NCBI RefSeq assembly: GCF_003751605.1
Contig: NZ_RJVJ01000003.1
Coordinates: forward strand, 434,001 to 498,000
Source: Kitasatospora cineracea
Lineage (GTDB): Bacteria > Actinomycetota > Actinomycetes > Streptomycetales > Streptomycetaceae
Reading direction: 5' to 3'
Length of the DNA: 64,000 bases
Below the pieces are notes generated by a model, which was not told the DNA's origin, did no database searches, and saw only the letters and a list, made by a program, of their open reading frames with translations. Within the stretch, counting starts at the first letter, position 1, and each line of letters opens with the position of its first letter. Below are positions 29,815-38,003 of the stretch, piece after piece. The position numbers and the translations under genes were made by a program.

Positions 29815-31422
29815 CTACTCGGCGGCGGTGGTGCCGGAGGAGCGGCGGCGTACCAGGACGGTGGTCGCCCCGCCGACCAGCAGCAGCCCGGCCGCGGTGG
29901 CCAGCATCGGCACGGTGCCGGTGCCGCCGCCGGTGAAGGCCAGTTCACCGCCGGAGCTGGTGAGGGTGGCGCCACCGGTCGTGCCGGAGCCGGTGGTGCC
30001 CGTGCCGGTGCCGGTACCGGTGCCCGTGCCGGTGGTGGCGCCGGTGGTCGGGGCGGTGGTCGGCAGGGTGGCGTTCCGGTCGAAGGAGAGCACCGCCGTC
30101 ACCGGGGCCAGCGCCTTGCCCGCCGGGTACTGGCCGAACACCGGCACGCCCTCGGCCGTCAGCTTCGCCGGGACCTGGCGCAGCGTCACCACGCCGTCGA
30201 CCGGGGCGAGGTCGGCCCCGGAGAGGTCGAGTTCGGCGATCCGGGCCCCGGTCAGCCGCACCGGGGCCCCGCCGGAGAGCGAGTTGGCGACCACGTCGGC
30301 CACCAGGTACGCGCCGGAGGCGTCCACCCGGACGCCCGGGTTCGAGAGCGTGGTGTCCAACTGGTAGTGCCCGTCGGCCGCCTGGTGGCCCAGGAAGCGC
30401 ACCGACCCGGCGAAGCCCGCCGACAGCGCGTGGGTGTCCGTCCGGTAGCTGCCGCTGCCCGCACCGAACCGGAACCCGCCCGCGCCGCCGCCGAACTCCA
30501 CCTTGCCGCCCGCGATCGGCCCCGTCACGTAGGCCAGGAAGTCCGCCTGCACGCCCCACTCCAGCCGACCGTCCACGATCGCCAGCTCACGACCCGCCGG
30601 GGTGGAGGCGGACGCGGACGGAGAGGGGGCGGAAGAGGGCGAGGAGGAGGCGGAGGGGCCGGGGGAGTTCGACGGTTCGGGGGAACCGGACGGTCCGGTG
30701 GACGGGGAGGCGGAGACGGACGGCTCGGTGGACGGGGAAGCGGAGGCAGAGGCGGATGCGGACGCCGAGGCCGAGACGGACGGCGACGGGGACGGGGCGG
30801 GCGTCTGCTTGAGGACGATCGACAGCGCGTCCAGGGCGGTGCCCTCCGGGTAGAAGCCCGCGAACGCCTTCGCGCCGTCGGCGGTCAGGGTGGCGGGGGT
30901 GGCCCCGCCGTTGGTGGTGTCGCGGGCGACGGTGAAGGTGGCCAGCGCGACGTCCTGACGGAGGGTCGGGGCGGTGGCGCCGATGCTCTCCTTCGAGGCG
31001 GTGTCGGCGGTGAGGGTGCCGGTGGTGCCCTCGGTGACGATCCGCAGGTCGCTCAGCGCGACGTCCAGCGCGCCGCCGTGGGCGAGGAAGCGGACCCCGC
31101 CGTCGAACGCGGCGTTCAGCCGGTGCGTCGTCAGGTCGTAGCCCGCGGAGGCCAGGTTGAAGTGGTACGAGCCGTCCGCGTTGGTGGTCGCCCCGCCGCT
31201 CAGCTCGACGCTGCCGCCGCCGGCCGGGCCGGTCACGTAGTTCCGGAAGCTGGCCTTGACGCCCCAGTCCAGCGAGCCGGTGTCGTAGCTGACGGTGGTG
31301 GGGGCGCCGGCGCCGAAAGCCGGCGAGGGCAGGCCGAAGGCGGTCAGACCGAGACCTGCGGTCGCGGCGGCCAGTGCGGCCAGCCGGGTGCGGTTGCGGT
31401 GACGGGCGGGGGCGTGGGACAT
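29815..31422 (-). CDS. HtaA-domain haem-binding surface protein with LAxTG sorting signal
   Basis: HtaA proteins capture haem or haemoglobin at the cell surface. After a Sec signal (to about residue 37) come two HtaA domains, opening LDWGVKASFRNYVTG and LEWGVQADFLAYVTG. Between them is a long Ser/Pro/Ala-rich linker (about residues 207-280) that would span cell wall. The C-terminus has LAFTG at about 494-498, a hydrophobic span and an RRR tail. This is a sortase-E-type (LAxTG) cell-wall sorting signal, so the protein should be covalently anchored to peptidoglycan. It is transcribed with the second HtaA gene upstream and lies opposite the HmuTUV operon. Confidence 0.9.
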   Translation of the reverse strand: MSHAPARHRNRTRLAALAAATAGLGLTAFGLPSPAFGAGAPTTVSYDTGSLDWGVKASFRNYVTGPAGGGSVELSGGATTNADGSYHFNLASAGYDLTTHRLNAAFDGGVRFLAHGGALDVALSDLRIVTEGTTGTLTADTASKESIGATAPTLRQDVALATFTVARDTTNGGATPATLTADGAKAFAGFYPEGTALDALSIVLKQTPAPSPSPSVSASASASASASASPSTEPSVSASPSTGPSGSPEPSNSPGPSASSSPSSAPSPSASASTPAGRELAIVDGRLEWGVQADFLAYVTGPIAGGKVEFGGGAGGFRFGAGSGSYRTDTHALSAGFAGSVRFLGHQAADGHYQLDTTLSNPGVRVDASGAYLVADVVANSLSGGAPVRLTGARIAELDLSGADLAPVDGVVTLRQVPAKLTAEGVPVFGQYPAGKALAPVTAVLSFDRNATLPTTAPTTGATTGTGTGTGTGTGTTGSGTTGGATLTSSGGELAFTGGGTGTVPMLATAAGLLLVGGATTVLVRRRSSGTTAAE

Positions 31423-31489
31423 GGGTGTGACTCCGGAATTCGGTGGTCGGGAAACGGGGGGAGGGGGCCGCGGTCGGCCTGAGGGGAGG

Positions 31490-32971
31490 TCAGGAGCGCT
31501 TGCGGCGGCGGACGGCGTAGGCGGCTCCGCCGGCCGCGGCGGCCAGGGCCAGGGCCAGGACGGTCAGCAGGACGGCGGTGCCGGAGGAAGCGGAGGCGGA
31601 GGCGGCCGCGGCGGGCGTGCCGGCGAGGGGGGTGGCGGAGGGGGTCGGGGCGGGCGTCGGGGTGGCGCCGAGGTCGGGGAGCGGGGGGACGGTGGCGGTG
31701 GGGGTGAGCGGGAGGTTGACGGTGAGCGGGTCCATCGCGGTGCCCGCCGGGTAGAGGTTGCCGAAGGCGCCCGCACCGGCGGGGGTGAGGGTGAGCGGGA
31801 GGTCGGTGGCGGTGAGCAGGTCGTTCTCGGTCTTCAGGGCGCCCGCGTCGAAGGTGGCGATCTCGGTGGCGGTGGTGGTGCGGGTGGTGCCGTCGGGGGT
31901 GCGGCCGGAGACGTCGACGGTGAGGCGGCCCTCGGCGCCGGTGGCGGTGAGGTGCGGGTTGGCGAGGGTGAGGTCGAGGCGGTCGGCGTCGCCCTCGCGC
32001 AGGCCGGTGAAGCGGACGGTGCCGGTGAAGGCCGCGTCGAGGGTGCCGGTGGCCGGGTCCCAGCTGCCGCGGGCGGGCGTCCAGCGGAAGAAGGCCCCGC
32101 CGTCGGCCGCTCCGTCGCCGAGCTGCCAACCGCCCTGGGCGACGGAGCCGGTGACGTAGTCGCGGAAGGTGCGCCGGACGCCCCAGTCGAACGCGCCCCG
32201 GTCGAGGACGGTGGCGGCCGGGGCCGAGGCGGTCGGAGCCCCGGTGGTCGGGGCCACGGTCGGGGCGGGTGCGGCGGAGGACGGGGCGGGCGTCGAAGCG
32301 GGCGCGGCGGCCGGGGACTTGAGGGTGACGGAGAAGGTGAGCGGGTCGAGCGCGGTGCCCGCGGTGTAGAAGCCGCCGAAGGCGTCGGCCCCGGCGGAGG
32401 TCAGTGTCGCGGGGACGTTGCTCAGGGTCAGGGTGCCGGCGGCGTTCCTGAGCGAGACACCGGCCAGGGAGAGGTCGGCGATCCGGGCCTGGGCGGCGCT
32501 GGAGGTCCGGCCGGTCTGCCGGGACTTGGAGCTGACGTCCGCGTACAGGGCGGCGCTGCCGTCGGCGCCGGCCTTGACGGTGAGCCGGGAGAGGGCGAGG
32601 TCGAGTGCGTTGCCGCCGTTCTCGGGGTGGCCGGTGAAGCGGACGCCGCCCTGGAAGGCGGCGGAGAGCGCGCCGGTGGCCGGGTCGTAGCTGCCGGCCG
32701 CGGAGTGGAAGCGGAACACCGAGCCGCCGACGGTGGCCGTACCGCCTGTGAGGGCCCACTTGCCGTTCGCCACCGGGCCGGTGAGGTAGGTGAGGAAGGA
32801 CTGCTTGACGCCCCAGTCGAGCCGGCCTCCGGAGACCGCCGGGTCGGCCGCGGCGGCCCGGCCGGGGAGCCAGGCCAGGGCCAGCAGCAGGGCGAGCGGC
32901 AGCACCAGGGTGGCGCGCAGCCGTCCGGCCGGGCGGCGGGGTGGTACGGGGGGCCGTCCGGGGACGGGCAT
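31490..32971 (-). CDS. HtaA-domain haem-binding membrane-anchored protein
   Basis: This second two-domain HtaA protein has 493 residues. A signal peptide (LVLPLALLLALAWLPG) precedes HtaA domains that begin LDWGVKQSFLTYLTG and FDWGVRRTFRDYVTG, joined by an Ala/Pro/Thr linker. Unlike its neighbour it ends in a plain transmembrane helix plus RRRKRS, without LAxTG, so it should stay in the membrane. A relay is plausible: wall-anchored HtaA to membrane HtaA to HmuT. It starts at ATG 32971, 75 bp from the iron box shared with the importer operon, and precedes the other HtaA gene by 67 bp. Confidence 0.9.
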   Translation of the reverse strand: MPVPGRPPVPPRRPAGRLRATLVLPLALLLALAWLPGRAAAADPAVSGGRLDWGVKQSFLTYLTGPVANGKWALTGGTATVGGSVFRFHSAAGSYDPATGALSAAFQGGVRFTGHPENGGNALDLALSRLTVKAGADGSAALYADVSSKSRQTGRTSSAAQARIADLSLAGVSLRNAAGTLTLSNVPATLTSAGADAFGGFYTAGTALDPLTFSVTLKSPAAAPASTPAPSSAAPAPTVAPTTGAPTASAPAATVLDRGAFDWGVRRTFRDYVTGSVAQGGWQLGDGAADGGAFFRWTPARGSWDPATGTLDAAFTGTVRFTGLREGDADRLDLTLANPHLTATGAEGRLTVDVSGRTPDGTTRTTTATEIATFDAGALKTENDLLTATDLPLTLTPAGAGAFGNLYPAGTAMDPLTVNLPLTPTATVPPLPDLGATPTPAPTPSATPLAGTPAAAASASASSGTAVLLTVLALALAAAAGGAAYAVRRRKRS

Positions 32972-33045
32972 GGCGGATCACTCCTCGGCGGAGGGGAAGT
33001 GGGCAGGTGGCAGGGGATGCGGAGGACAGGACCCCCTTGCCGAAC

Positions 33046-33064
33046 TGAGGTAAGGCTAACCTAA
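33046..33064. promoter_or_regulatory. Iron box between HtaA and HmuTUV operons
   Basis: TGAGGTAAGGCTAACCTAA (33046-33064) matches the DtxR/IdeR/DmdR iron-box consensus at nearly all positions. It lies in the divergent region, followed by TAATATATG which can supply a -10 box for the plus-strand operon. One bound regulator could repress both the HtaA pair and the haem importer. Confidence 0.88.
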
Positions 33065-33143
33065 TATATGAGTCAAGTGTTCCGCCCACGACCCCCCCGG
33101 GTCGGCCTCGACGGGACGTCAACGCACCGAGAAAGGCCCGAGG

Positions 33144-34175
33144 TTGACCCGCACCCTCCGCGACCGGACCAGAACCGCCCCCGCCGTCCTGCTCGCCGTC
33201 CTCGGACTCCTGCTCGGCGCCTCCGCCTGCGCCACCGGCCGGGCCGCCACCGCCACCGACCCGAAGGCCCCGGCCGCTGCCACCGCCGACCCGGACCGGA
33301 TCGAGGCGCTGCCCGACACCCCCGCCCCCCGACTGCCCGTCACCGTCCCCTCCGCCGACGGCCGCCAGGTCACCGTCACCAGCGCCGAGCGGATCATCCC
33401 GCTCAACGGCAGCCTCGCCGAACTGGTCTTCAGCCTCGGCCTCGGCGACCGCGCGGTCGCCCGGGACGTCTCCACCACCTTCGAACAGGCGGCGAAGCTC
33501 CCCGTCATCACCCAGGCCCACGAGGTCTCCGCCGAGGGCGTGCTCTCGCTGCGCCCCACCGTGGTCCTCGCCGACCGCAGCACCGGCCCCGCCGAGGCCG
33601 TCGAACAGATCCGGGCCGCCGGCGTCCCGCTGATCGTCCTGGACGACGCCAAGCAGCTGTCGGACATCGGCCCCCGGATCGACGCCGTCGCCGCCGCCCT
33701 CGGCGTCCCCGGGGCCGGCGCGCAGCTCAAGGAGCGGACGCAGCGCCGGATCGCCGAGGTGCGGGCGCAGCTCCCGGCCGCCGGGGCCGCCCGCCCCAAG
33801 GTGGCGTTCCTGTACCTGCGCGGCAGCGCCTCGGTCTTCCTGCTCGGCGGCCCCGACTCCGGCGCGCCCTCGCTGATCGAGGCCGTCGGCGGCGAGGACG
33901 CGGGCACCGCCGCCCGCCTCACCGGCGACTTCACCCCGCTCACCAGCGAGGCCCTGGTCAAGGCCGCCCCCGACGCGATCCTGGTGATGAGCAAGGGCCT
34001 GCAGTCGGTCGGCGGCGTCGACGGCATGCTCAAGCTCCCCGGCGTCGCCCAGACCCCCGCCGGACTCGACCGCCGGATCATCTCGATCGACGACGGCCGC
34101 CTGCTCTCCTACGGCCCGCGCACCCCCCAGGTGCTGCGCGAGATCGCCGACCAACTGCACCGGGACGCCAAGTGA
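33144..34175 (+). CDS. hmuT: Haem ABC transporter substrate-binding lipoprotein HmuT
   Basis: HmuT binds haem outside the membrane and delivers it to HmuUV. The 343-residue protein has a lipobox GASAC near residue 27, a spacer, then a cluster-A-II binding fold: RIIPLNGSLAELVFSLGLGDRAVARD, SAEGVLSLRPTVVLAD, VPLIVLDDAKQLSDI, KVAFLYLRGSASVFLLGG and SEALVKAAPDAILVMSKGL are family landmarks. The start is TTG 33144, with GAGAAAGG seven bases upstream. Its stop overlaps the permease start (GTGA). An iron box precedes the operon. Confidence 0.92.
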   Translation: MTRTLRDRTRTAPAVLLAVLGLLLGASACATGRAATATDPKAPAAATADPDRIEALPDTPAPRLPVTVPSADGRQVTVTSAERIIPLNGSLAELVFSLGLGDRAVARDVSTTFEQAAKLPVITQAHEVSAEGVLSLRPTVVLADRSTGPAEAVEQIRAAGVPLIVLDDAKQLSDIGPRIDAVAAALGVPGAGAQLKERTQRRIAEVRAQLPAAGAARPKVAFLYLRGSASVFLLGGPDSGAPSLIEAVGGEDAGTAARLTGDFTPLTSEALVKAAPDAILVMSKGLQSVGGVDGMLKLPGVAQTPAGLDRRIISIDDGRLLSYGPRTPQVLREIADQLHRDAK

Positions 34176-35251
34176 CCACCACCGCACCACAACTCGCCGC
34201 CGAACCCCTGGAACGCAAGCCGCCCCGCGACAAGCGTCCGCTGCTGCTGGCCGGACTCTGCGCCGCCCTGCTCGCCGCCGCCCTGCTCGCCGCCGGGACG
34301 GGCGCCTACGCCATCCCGCTCGGCGACATCCTCGCCTCGCTCGCCCACCGAGCCCACCTCGGCGGCCACGCGCTGGAGCGGGTCCCCGAATCGGTGCTGT
34401 GGAACGTCCGGCTGCCCCGGGTCGTGCTCGCCCTGCTGGTCGGCGCCGCGCTCGGCTGCGCCGGGGCGCTGATGCAGGGCGTGTTCGGCAACCCGCTCGC
34501 CGAACCCGCCGTGATCGGCGTCTCCTCCGGCGGCGCGGTCGGCGCCGTCGCCTGCATCGTGCTCGGCCTGGACGCCCTCGGCTCGTGGACCGTCACCGCC
34601 GCCGCGTTCGCCTCCGGCCTGCTCACCGTCGGCGCCGTCTACGCCATGTCGCGCAGCGGCGGCCGCACCGAGGTGGTCACCCTGCTGCTCACCGGCGTCG
34701 CCGTCAACGCCTTCTGCGGCGCCCTGATCGGCCTGCTGCTGTTCACCGCCGACACCGCCGCGATCAGCCAGGTGACGTTCTGGCAGCTCGGCTCGCTCTC
34801 CCAGGCCGACTGGACCAAGGTGCTCGCCGTCCTCCCGTTCGCCGCCCTCGGCCTGGCCGTCGCCCCCCGCTACGCCCGCCGCCTCGACCTGCTCGCGCTC
34901 GGCGAACGCCCCGCCCGGCACCTGGGCGTGGACGTCGAGCGGATGCGGATCGTGCTGATCACCGTGGTCGCGCTGCTCACCGCCGCCGCCGTCGCGGTCA
35001 GCGGCATCATCGGCTTCGTCGGCCTGGTCGTCCCGCACCTGCTGCGGATGCTCGCCGGGCCCGGCCACCGCTTCCTGCTGCCCGCCGCGGCCGTCGGCGG
35101 CGCGCTCGTCCTGGTCGCCGGGGACCTCGCCGCCCGCACCCTGGCCACACCCGCCGAACTCCCGCTCGGCGTCCTGACCGCACTCATCGGCAGCCCGTTC
35201 TTCTTCTGGCTGCTGCGCCGCACCCGACGCCGCCAGGGAGGCTGGGCATGA
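34172..35251 (+). CDS. hmuU: Haem ABC transporter permease HmuU
   Basis: This FecCD-family permease (359 residues, about ten membrane spans) forms the haem channel. LWNVRLPRVVLALLVGAALGCAGALMQG, the GNPLAEPAVIGVSSGGAVGA loop and SGIIGFVGLVVPHLLRMLAGPGHR are highly characteristic when read in short blocks. FWQLGSLSQADW and the C-terminal LPLGVLTALIGSPFFFWLL complete the family pattern. GTG 34172 overlaps the HmuT stop and its own stop overlaps the HmuV start (ATGA), so the three are translationally coupled. Confidence 0.94.
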   Translation: MTTTAPQLAAEPLERKPPRDKRPLLLAGLCAALLAAALLAAGTGAYAIPLGDILASLAHRAHLGGHALERVPESVLWNVRLPRVVLALLVGAALGCAGALMQGVFGNPLAEPAVIGVSSGGAVGAVACIVLGLDALGSWTVTAAAFASGLLTVGAVYAMSRSGGRTEVVTLLLTGVAVNAFCGALIGLLLFTADTAAISQVTFWQLGSLSQADWTKVLAVLPFAALGLAVAPRYARRLDLLALGERPARHLGVDVERMRIVLITVVALLTAAAVAVSGIIGFVGLVVPHLLRMLAGPGHRFLLPAAAVGGALVLVAGDLAARTLATPAELPLGVLTALIGSPFFFWLLRRTRRRQGGWA

Positions 35252-36033
35252 CCGCACTGCTGGAGGCCGAGGGGATCGGCTTCGCCGCCGGGGGACGGGA
35301 GTTGCTGGCGGACGTCGACCTGGCCGTGCACGCCGGGGAGATTCTCGCCCTGCTCGGGCCCAACGGCGCCGGGAAGTCCACCCTGCTGTCCGTGCTGGCC
35401 GGCGACCAGCGCCCGGCCCGCGGCGAGGTCCGGATCGACGGCCGCCCGCTGGCCGGGCACAAGCCCGCCGAACTCGCCCGCCGCCGCGCCTTGCTGCCGC
35501 AGACCCACGAGGTGTCCTTCCCGTTCCCCGCCGCCGAGGTGGTCCGGATGGGACGCGCCCCCTGGGCCGGCCGCTGCACCCCCGCCGAGGACGAGGCCGC
35601 CGTCGCCCGCGCGATGGCCGCCACCGACTGCACCCACCTCGCCGGGCGCCCGTTCACCGCGCTGTCCGGAGGCGAACGGGCCAGGGTCGCCCTGGCCCGG
35701 ATCCTCGCCCAGGACACCGCGCTGCTGCTGCTCGACGAACCCACCGCCGCGCTCGACCTGCGCCACCAGGAACTCGTGTTGCGGATCGCCCGGGAACGTG
35801 CCGACGCCGGACACGGCGTGGTCGTCGTCCTGCACGACCTCACGCTGGCCGCCGCGCACGCCGACCGGATCGCCCTGCTCGACGCCGGACGCACCGTCGC
35901 CGTCGGCCCCACCGGCGAGATCCTGGACGCCGACCTGCTCAGCCGGGTCTACCGCCACCCCGTCGAAGTGCTGGCGCACCCGCGCGGGGGCGCGCCGATC
36001 GTGCTGCCCGAGCGCCCCCGCGAAGCAGATTGA
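35248..36033 (+). CDS. hmuV: Haem ABC transporter ATP-binding protein HmuV
   Basis: HmuV powers haem import at the cytoplasmic face. All ABC motifs are present in 261 residues: Walker A LLGPNGAGKSTLL near residue 36, Q-loop LLPQTHEVSFPF, signature LSGGERARVALARIL, Walker B LLLLDEPTAALD, and the H-loop VVLHDLTLAAAHAD. The insert PFPAAEVVRMGRAPW is typical of the haem/siderophore subgroup. AGGGAGG precedes the ATG. It is followed after 170 bp by a very small membrane-peptide gene and a terminator. Confidence 0.94.
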   Translation: MTALLEAEGIGFAAGGRELLADVDLAVHAGEILALLGPNGAGKSTLLSVLAGDQRPARGEVRIDGRPLAGHKPAELARRRALLPQTHEVSFPFPAAEVVRMGRAPWAGRCTPAEDEAAVARAMAATDCTHLAGRPFTALSGGERARVALARILAQDTALLLLDEPTAALDLRHQELVLRIARERADAGHGVVVVLHDLTLAAAHADRIALLDAGRTVAVGPTGEILDADLLSRVYRHPVEVLAHPRGGAPIVLPERPREAD

Positions 36034-36203
36034 CGGATCGTCGGCCCGGGAAGATCCCCCGATGGTGGGCGACCGATCGGGCGAGATCAGGGCCGGGGAA
36101 CGGTCCGGGCGGGTGACCCGGGCGAACCGAGCACATGACCGAGCCGGGCACGGGTAACCGCACCAGCAGGAACCGGACCACCCGGACACCCGGAGGCACC
36201 ACG

Positions 36204-36323
36204 ATGCACCTCACCATGGTTCTGCTGCTCAGCCCCCTCGTCGTCGCCGCGGCCGTCACCGCGACCCGCGCCCCCGCCCGCCGCGGCCGCCACCGCGCCG
36301 TCCCGCGCGGCCGCGAGTCCTGA
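36204..36323 (+). CDS. Small single-span membrane peptide (39 residues)
   Basis: ATG 36204 has an ideal CGGAGG ribosome site seven bases upstream. The product starts MHLTMVLLLSPLVVAAAV, one hydrophobic helix, followed by a short very basic tail rich in Arg (about 18 residues). The topology suggests an inner-membrane peptide with a cytoplasmic positive tail. It sits at the end of the haem importer operon, 170 bp after hmuV, before a 22-bp terminator. The strong ribosome site makes translation likely; function is unknown. The longer reading from 36135 has no comparable start. Confidence 0.55.
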   Translation: MHLTMVLLLSPLVVAAAVTATRAPARRGRHRAVPRGRES

Positions 36324-36353
36324 CGCCCCGCCAGACCTGACGTCCCGCCAGTC

Positions 36354-36402
36354 CTGACGCCGTACCGGCCCTGACGTCCCGTCAGGGCCGGTACGGCGTC
36401 AG
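36354..36402. terminator. 22-bp perfect hairpin, bidirectional
   Basis: Arms 36354-36375 and 36381-36402 are exact reverse complements with a GTCCC loop. The stop codon of the convergent minus-strand gene (36399-36401) lies inside the right arm. Degenerate CTGACGTCCCGCCAG-type repeats precede it (36320-36355). Confidence 0.85.
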
Positions 36403-37088
36403 CCCTTCCGGCGATCGACGCTGAAGTGCCCCGCGCCGTGGTGGCCCGGGCCGCCGAGGCTCAGGACCAGCAGGGTGCCGTACCGGGCCCGGGCGTCCGC
36501 CGGCCGCGGCGGCCGGCGCGGGACGCTCCAGCGGCGGTGGCTCAGCCGGGCGGTCCCGATGCCGCGGCGCGGCGCCCGCTCCGGCTCGGGCGGCGGGAGC
36601 GGCGCCCCCGGCCGGTCCCAGTCGATCCGCAGCCCCGGGGCACCGAACTCCGGTGCGGGCGGCGGGGTGCCGCGCCGTCCCTCCGGCGTCGGCAGCCAGT
36701 CCGCGAGGCCCTGCCGCCGCAGCTCGTCCAGGACGTCGGCCACCTCGCCGCGGACGCCGAACCAGGCGACGGCCCGCAGGTCGCAGGTGACGCCGTGGAC
36801 GGAGGGGGAGCCGAAGTTGACGATCCGGGTGTAGCGGGTGAAGGACTCGGTGAAACGCGTCAGCACGTGCTCCAGCCCGTCCACCGCGCCCACCCGCCCG
36901 ATTGCGGCCCGCATCTCCCGCTCCGCCGCGTCCCGGCGGGCCCGCACCTCGGGCGAGGCGGCCAGCCGCCGCATCGTCCGCTTCGGGGGGCCGCCGATGT
37001 TCGACCCGTGGAGCCACAGCACGACGATCCCCCCGACCAGCCCGAACGCCCGGGCGCACCGGGCCCCCAGCGACTCGCTCCGCGCCAC
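36399..37088 (-). CDS. Hypothetical protein with one N-terminal membrane helix
   Basis: This 229-residue protein is not recognised. CARAFGLVGGIVVLWLHG near the N-terminus forms one hydrophobic segment. The middle, with RDAAEREMRAAIGRVGAV and LTRFTESFTRYTRIVNFG, is helical, and the C-terminal 80 residues are Pro/Arg-rich and probably disordered. GTG 37088 is favoured by GGAGG seven bases upstream. An alternative ATG at 37157 overlaps the TetR stop as ATGA and adds 23 residues of Gly-rich sequence. Coupling to the TetR gene is therefore possible. Confidence 0.6.
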   Translation of the reverse strand: MARSESLGARCARAFGLVGGIVVLWLHGSNIGGPPKRTMRRLAASPEVRARRDAAEREMRAAIGRVGAVDGLEHVLTRFTESFTRYTRIVNFGSPSVHGVTCDLRAVAWFGVRGEVADVLDELRRQGLADWLPTPEGRRGTPPPAPEFGAPGLRIDWDRPGAPLPPPEPERAPRRGIGTARLSHRRWSVPRRPPRPADARARYGTLLVLSLGGPGHHGAGHFSVDRRKG

Positions 37089-37153
37089 TTCCGCACCTCC
37101 GGGTCCGTCTTCCCCGCCTCCGGGCCGGCCGTTCGTACCCCAGGGTCGGCCGT

Positions 37154-37888
37154 TCATGCCTCCGGGTCAGGTTTCCGCTCCACTGCCGGCGAGCCGCGGC
37201 GGTGGTCGATGAGGGCGGCGAGGCCGTCGAGGATCCGGGCGATGCCGAAGTCGTAGGCGTCGTCGCGGCCGCCGGGGGGTTCGGCGAGGGCGGCGGCGAG
37301 GGCCGGGTAGCGGGTGGCGTGGGTGTGGATCAGGGGGACGAGGGCGCGCAGGAGTTCGGCCTCGGGCGAGCCGTCGCGGGACTGGCGGTGCTGGGCGGCG
37401 ATCGCGCGGACGTGGCCGACCAGCAGCACGGCGGCGTCCATGCGTTCGGCGCCGGACAGGCCGTGGCCGTCCAGGGCCGCCACCACGCGTTCCAGCCAGG
37501 CGAGTTCGCGCGGGCCGGTGGGGCGGGGGGCGGCGAGGGCGTCCAGCAGCCAGGGGTGGGCGGCCAGGACGGCGGACATCCGGTGCGCCCAGTCGGTGAG
37601 CTGCTCGCGCCAGGGGGCGTCGCTCGGCGGCGGGGGGTCGCCCGCGGCGTGCTCGACCATCAGCGCGACCAGTTCGGCCTTGCCCGGCACGTACCGGTAC
37701 AGCGCCATCTTGGTGTGGCCGAGCAGCCCCGCGACCCGCTGCATGGACACCGCCGCCAGGCCCTCGGCGTCCGCGGCCTCGATCCCGGCGCGGGCGATCG
37801 ACTCCAGGGTGAGGCCCGGTTTCGGCCCCCTGGTCGGACGGGCGGGCGGCTCCCACAGCAGCCGCAGCGCCGGGTGCGGTTCGGTCAC
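37154..37888 (-). CDS. TetR-family repressor (TetR-C1 type)
   Basis: The 244-residue protein resembles classical TetR. The DNA-binding part GLTLESIARAGIEAADAEGL and SMQRVAGLLGHTKMALYRYV is at residues 26-70, followed by the ligand domain with PWREQLTDWAHRMSAVLAAHPWLLDALAA. It is divergent from a flavin monooxygenase gene, with two palindromes between them, the arrangement of TetR-TetX-like or antibiotic-modifying systems. GTG 37888 has GAGGAGG upstream. It probably represses the monooxygenase until its substrate or product appears. Confidence 0.87.
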   Translation of the reverse strand: MTEPHPALRLLWEPPARPTRGPKPGLTLESIARAGIEAADAEGLAAVSMQRVAGLLGHTKMALYRYVPGKAELVALMVEHAAGDPPPPSDAPWREQLTDWAHRMSAVLAAHPWLLDALAAPRPTGPRELAWLERVVAALDGHGLSGAERMDAAVLLVGHVRAIAAQHRQSRDGSPEAELLRALVPLIHTHATRYPALAAALAEPPGGRDDAYDFGIARILDGLAALIDHRRGSPAVERKPDPEA

Positions 37889-37930
37889 GGGCCCTCCTCG
37901 CGCCACGGGCCGGCCTTGTGCGCGACCCAG

Positions 37931-37974
37931 AACTGTGTCTACCGTACACAGCAACGAACTGCGTCCGGCGGACG
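37931..37974. promoter_or_regulatory. Two palindromes between tetR and the flavin monooxygenase
   Basis: CTGTGT (37931-37936) is inverted as ACACAG (37944-37949). TGCGTCC (37958-37964) is inverted as GGACGCA (37968-37974) around GGC. Both lie in the 115-bp divergent region and are good candidate TetR operators for the two directions. Confidence 0.6.
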
Positions 37975-38003
37975 CAATTATGCGACCGAGAAGGAGGAAC
38001 ACC

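Noticed and set aside
31344..34190. A 948-codon minus-strand frame across the HtaA and hmuT genes
   Set aside because: No recognisable protein features; shadow of the genes on both strands, and it would cross the iron-box promoter region.
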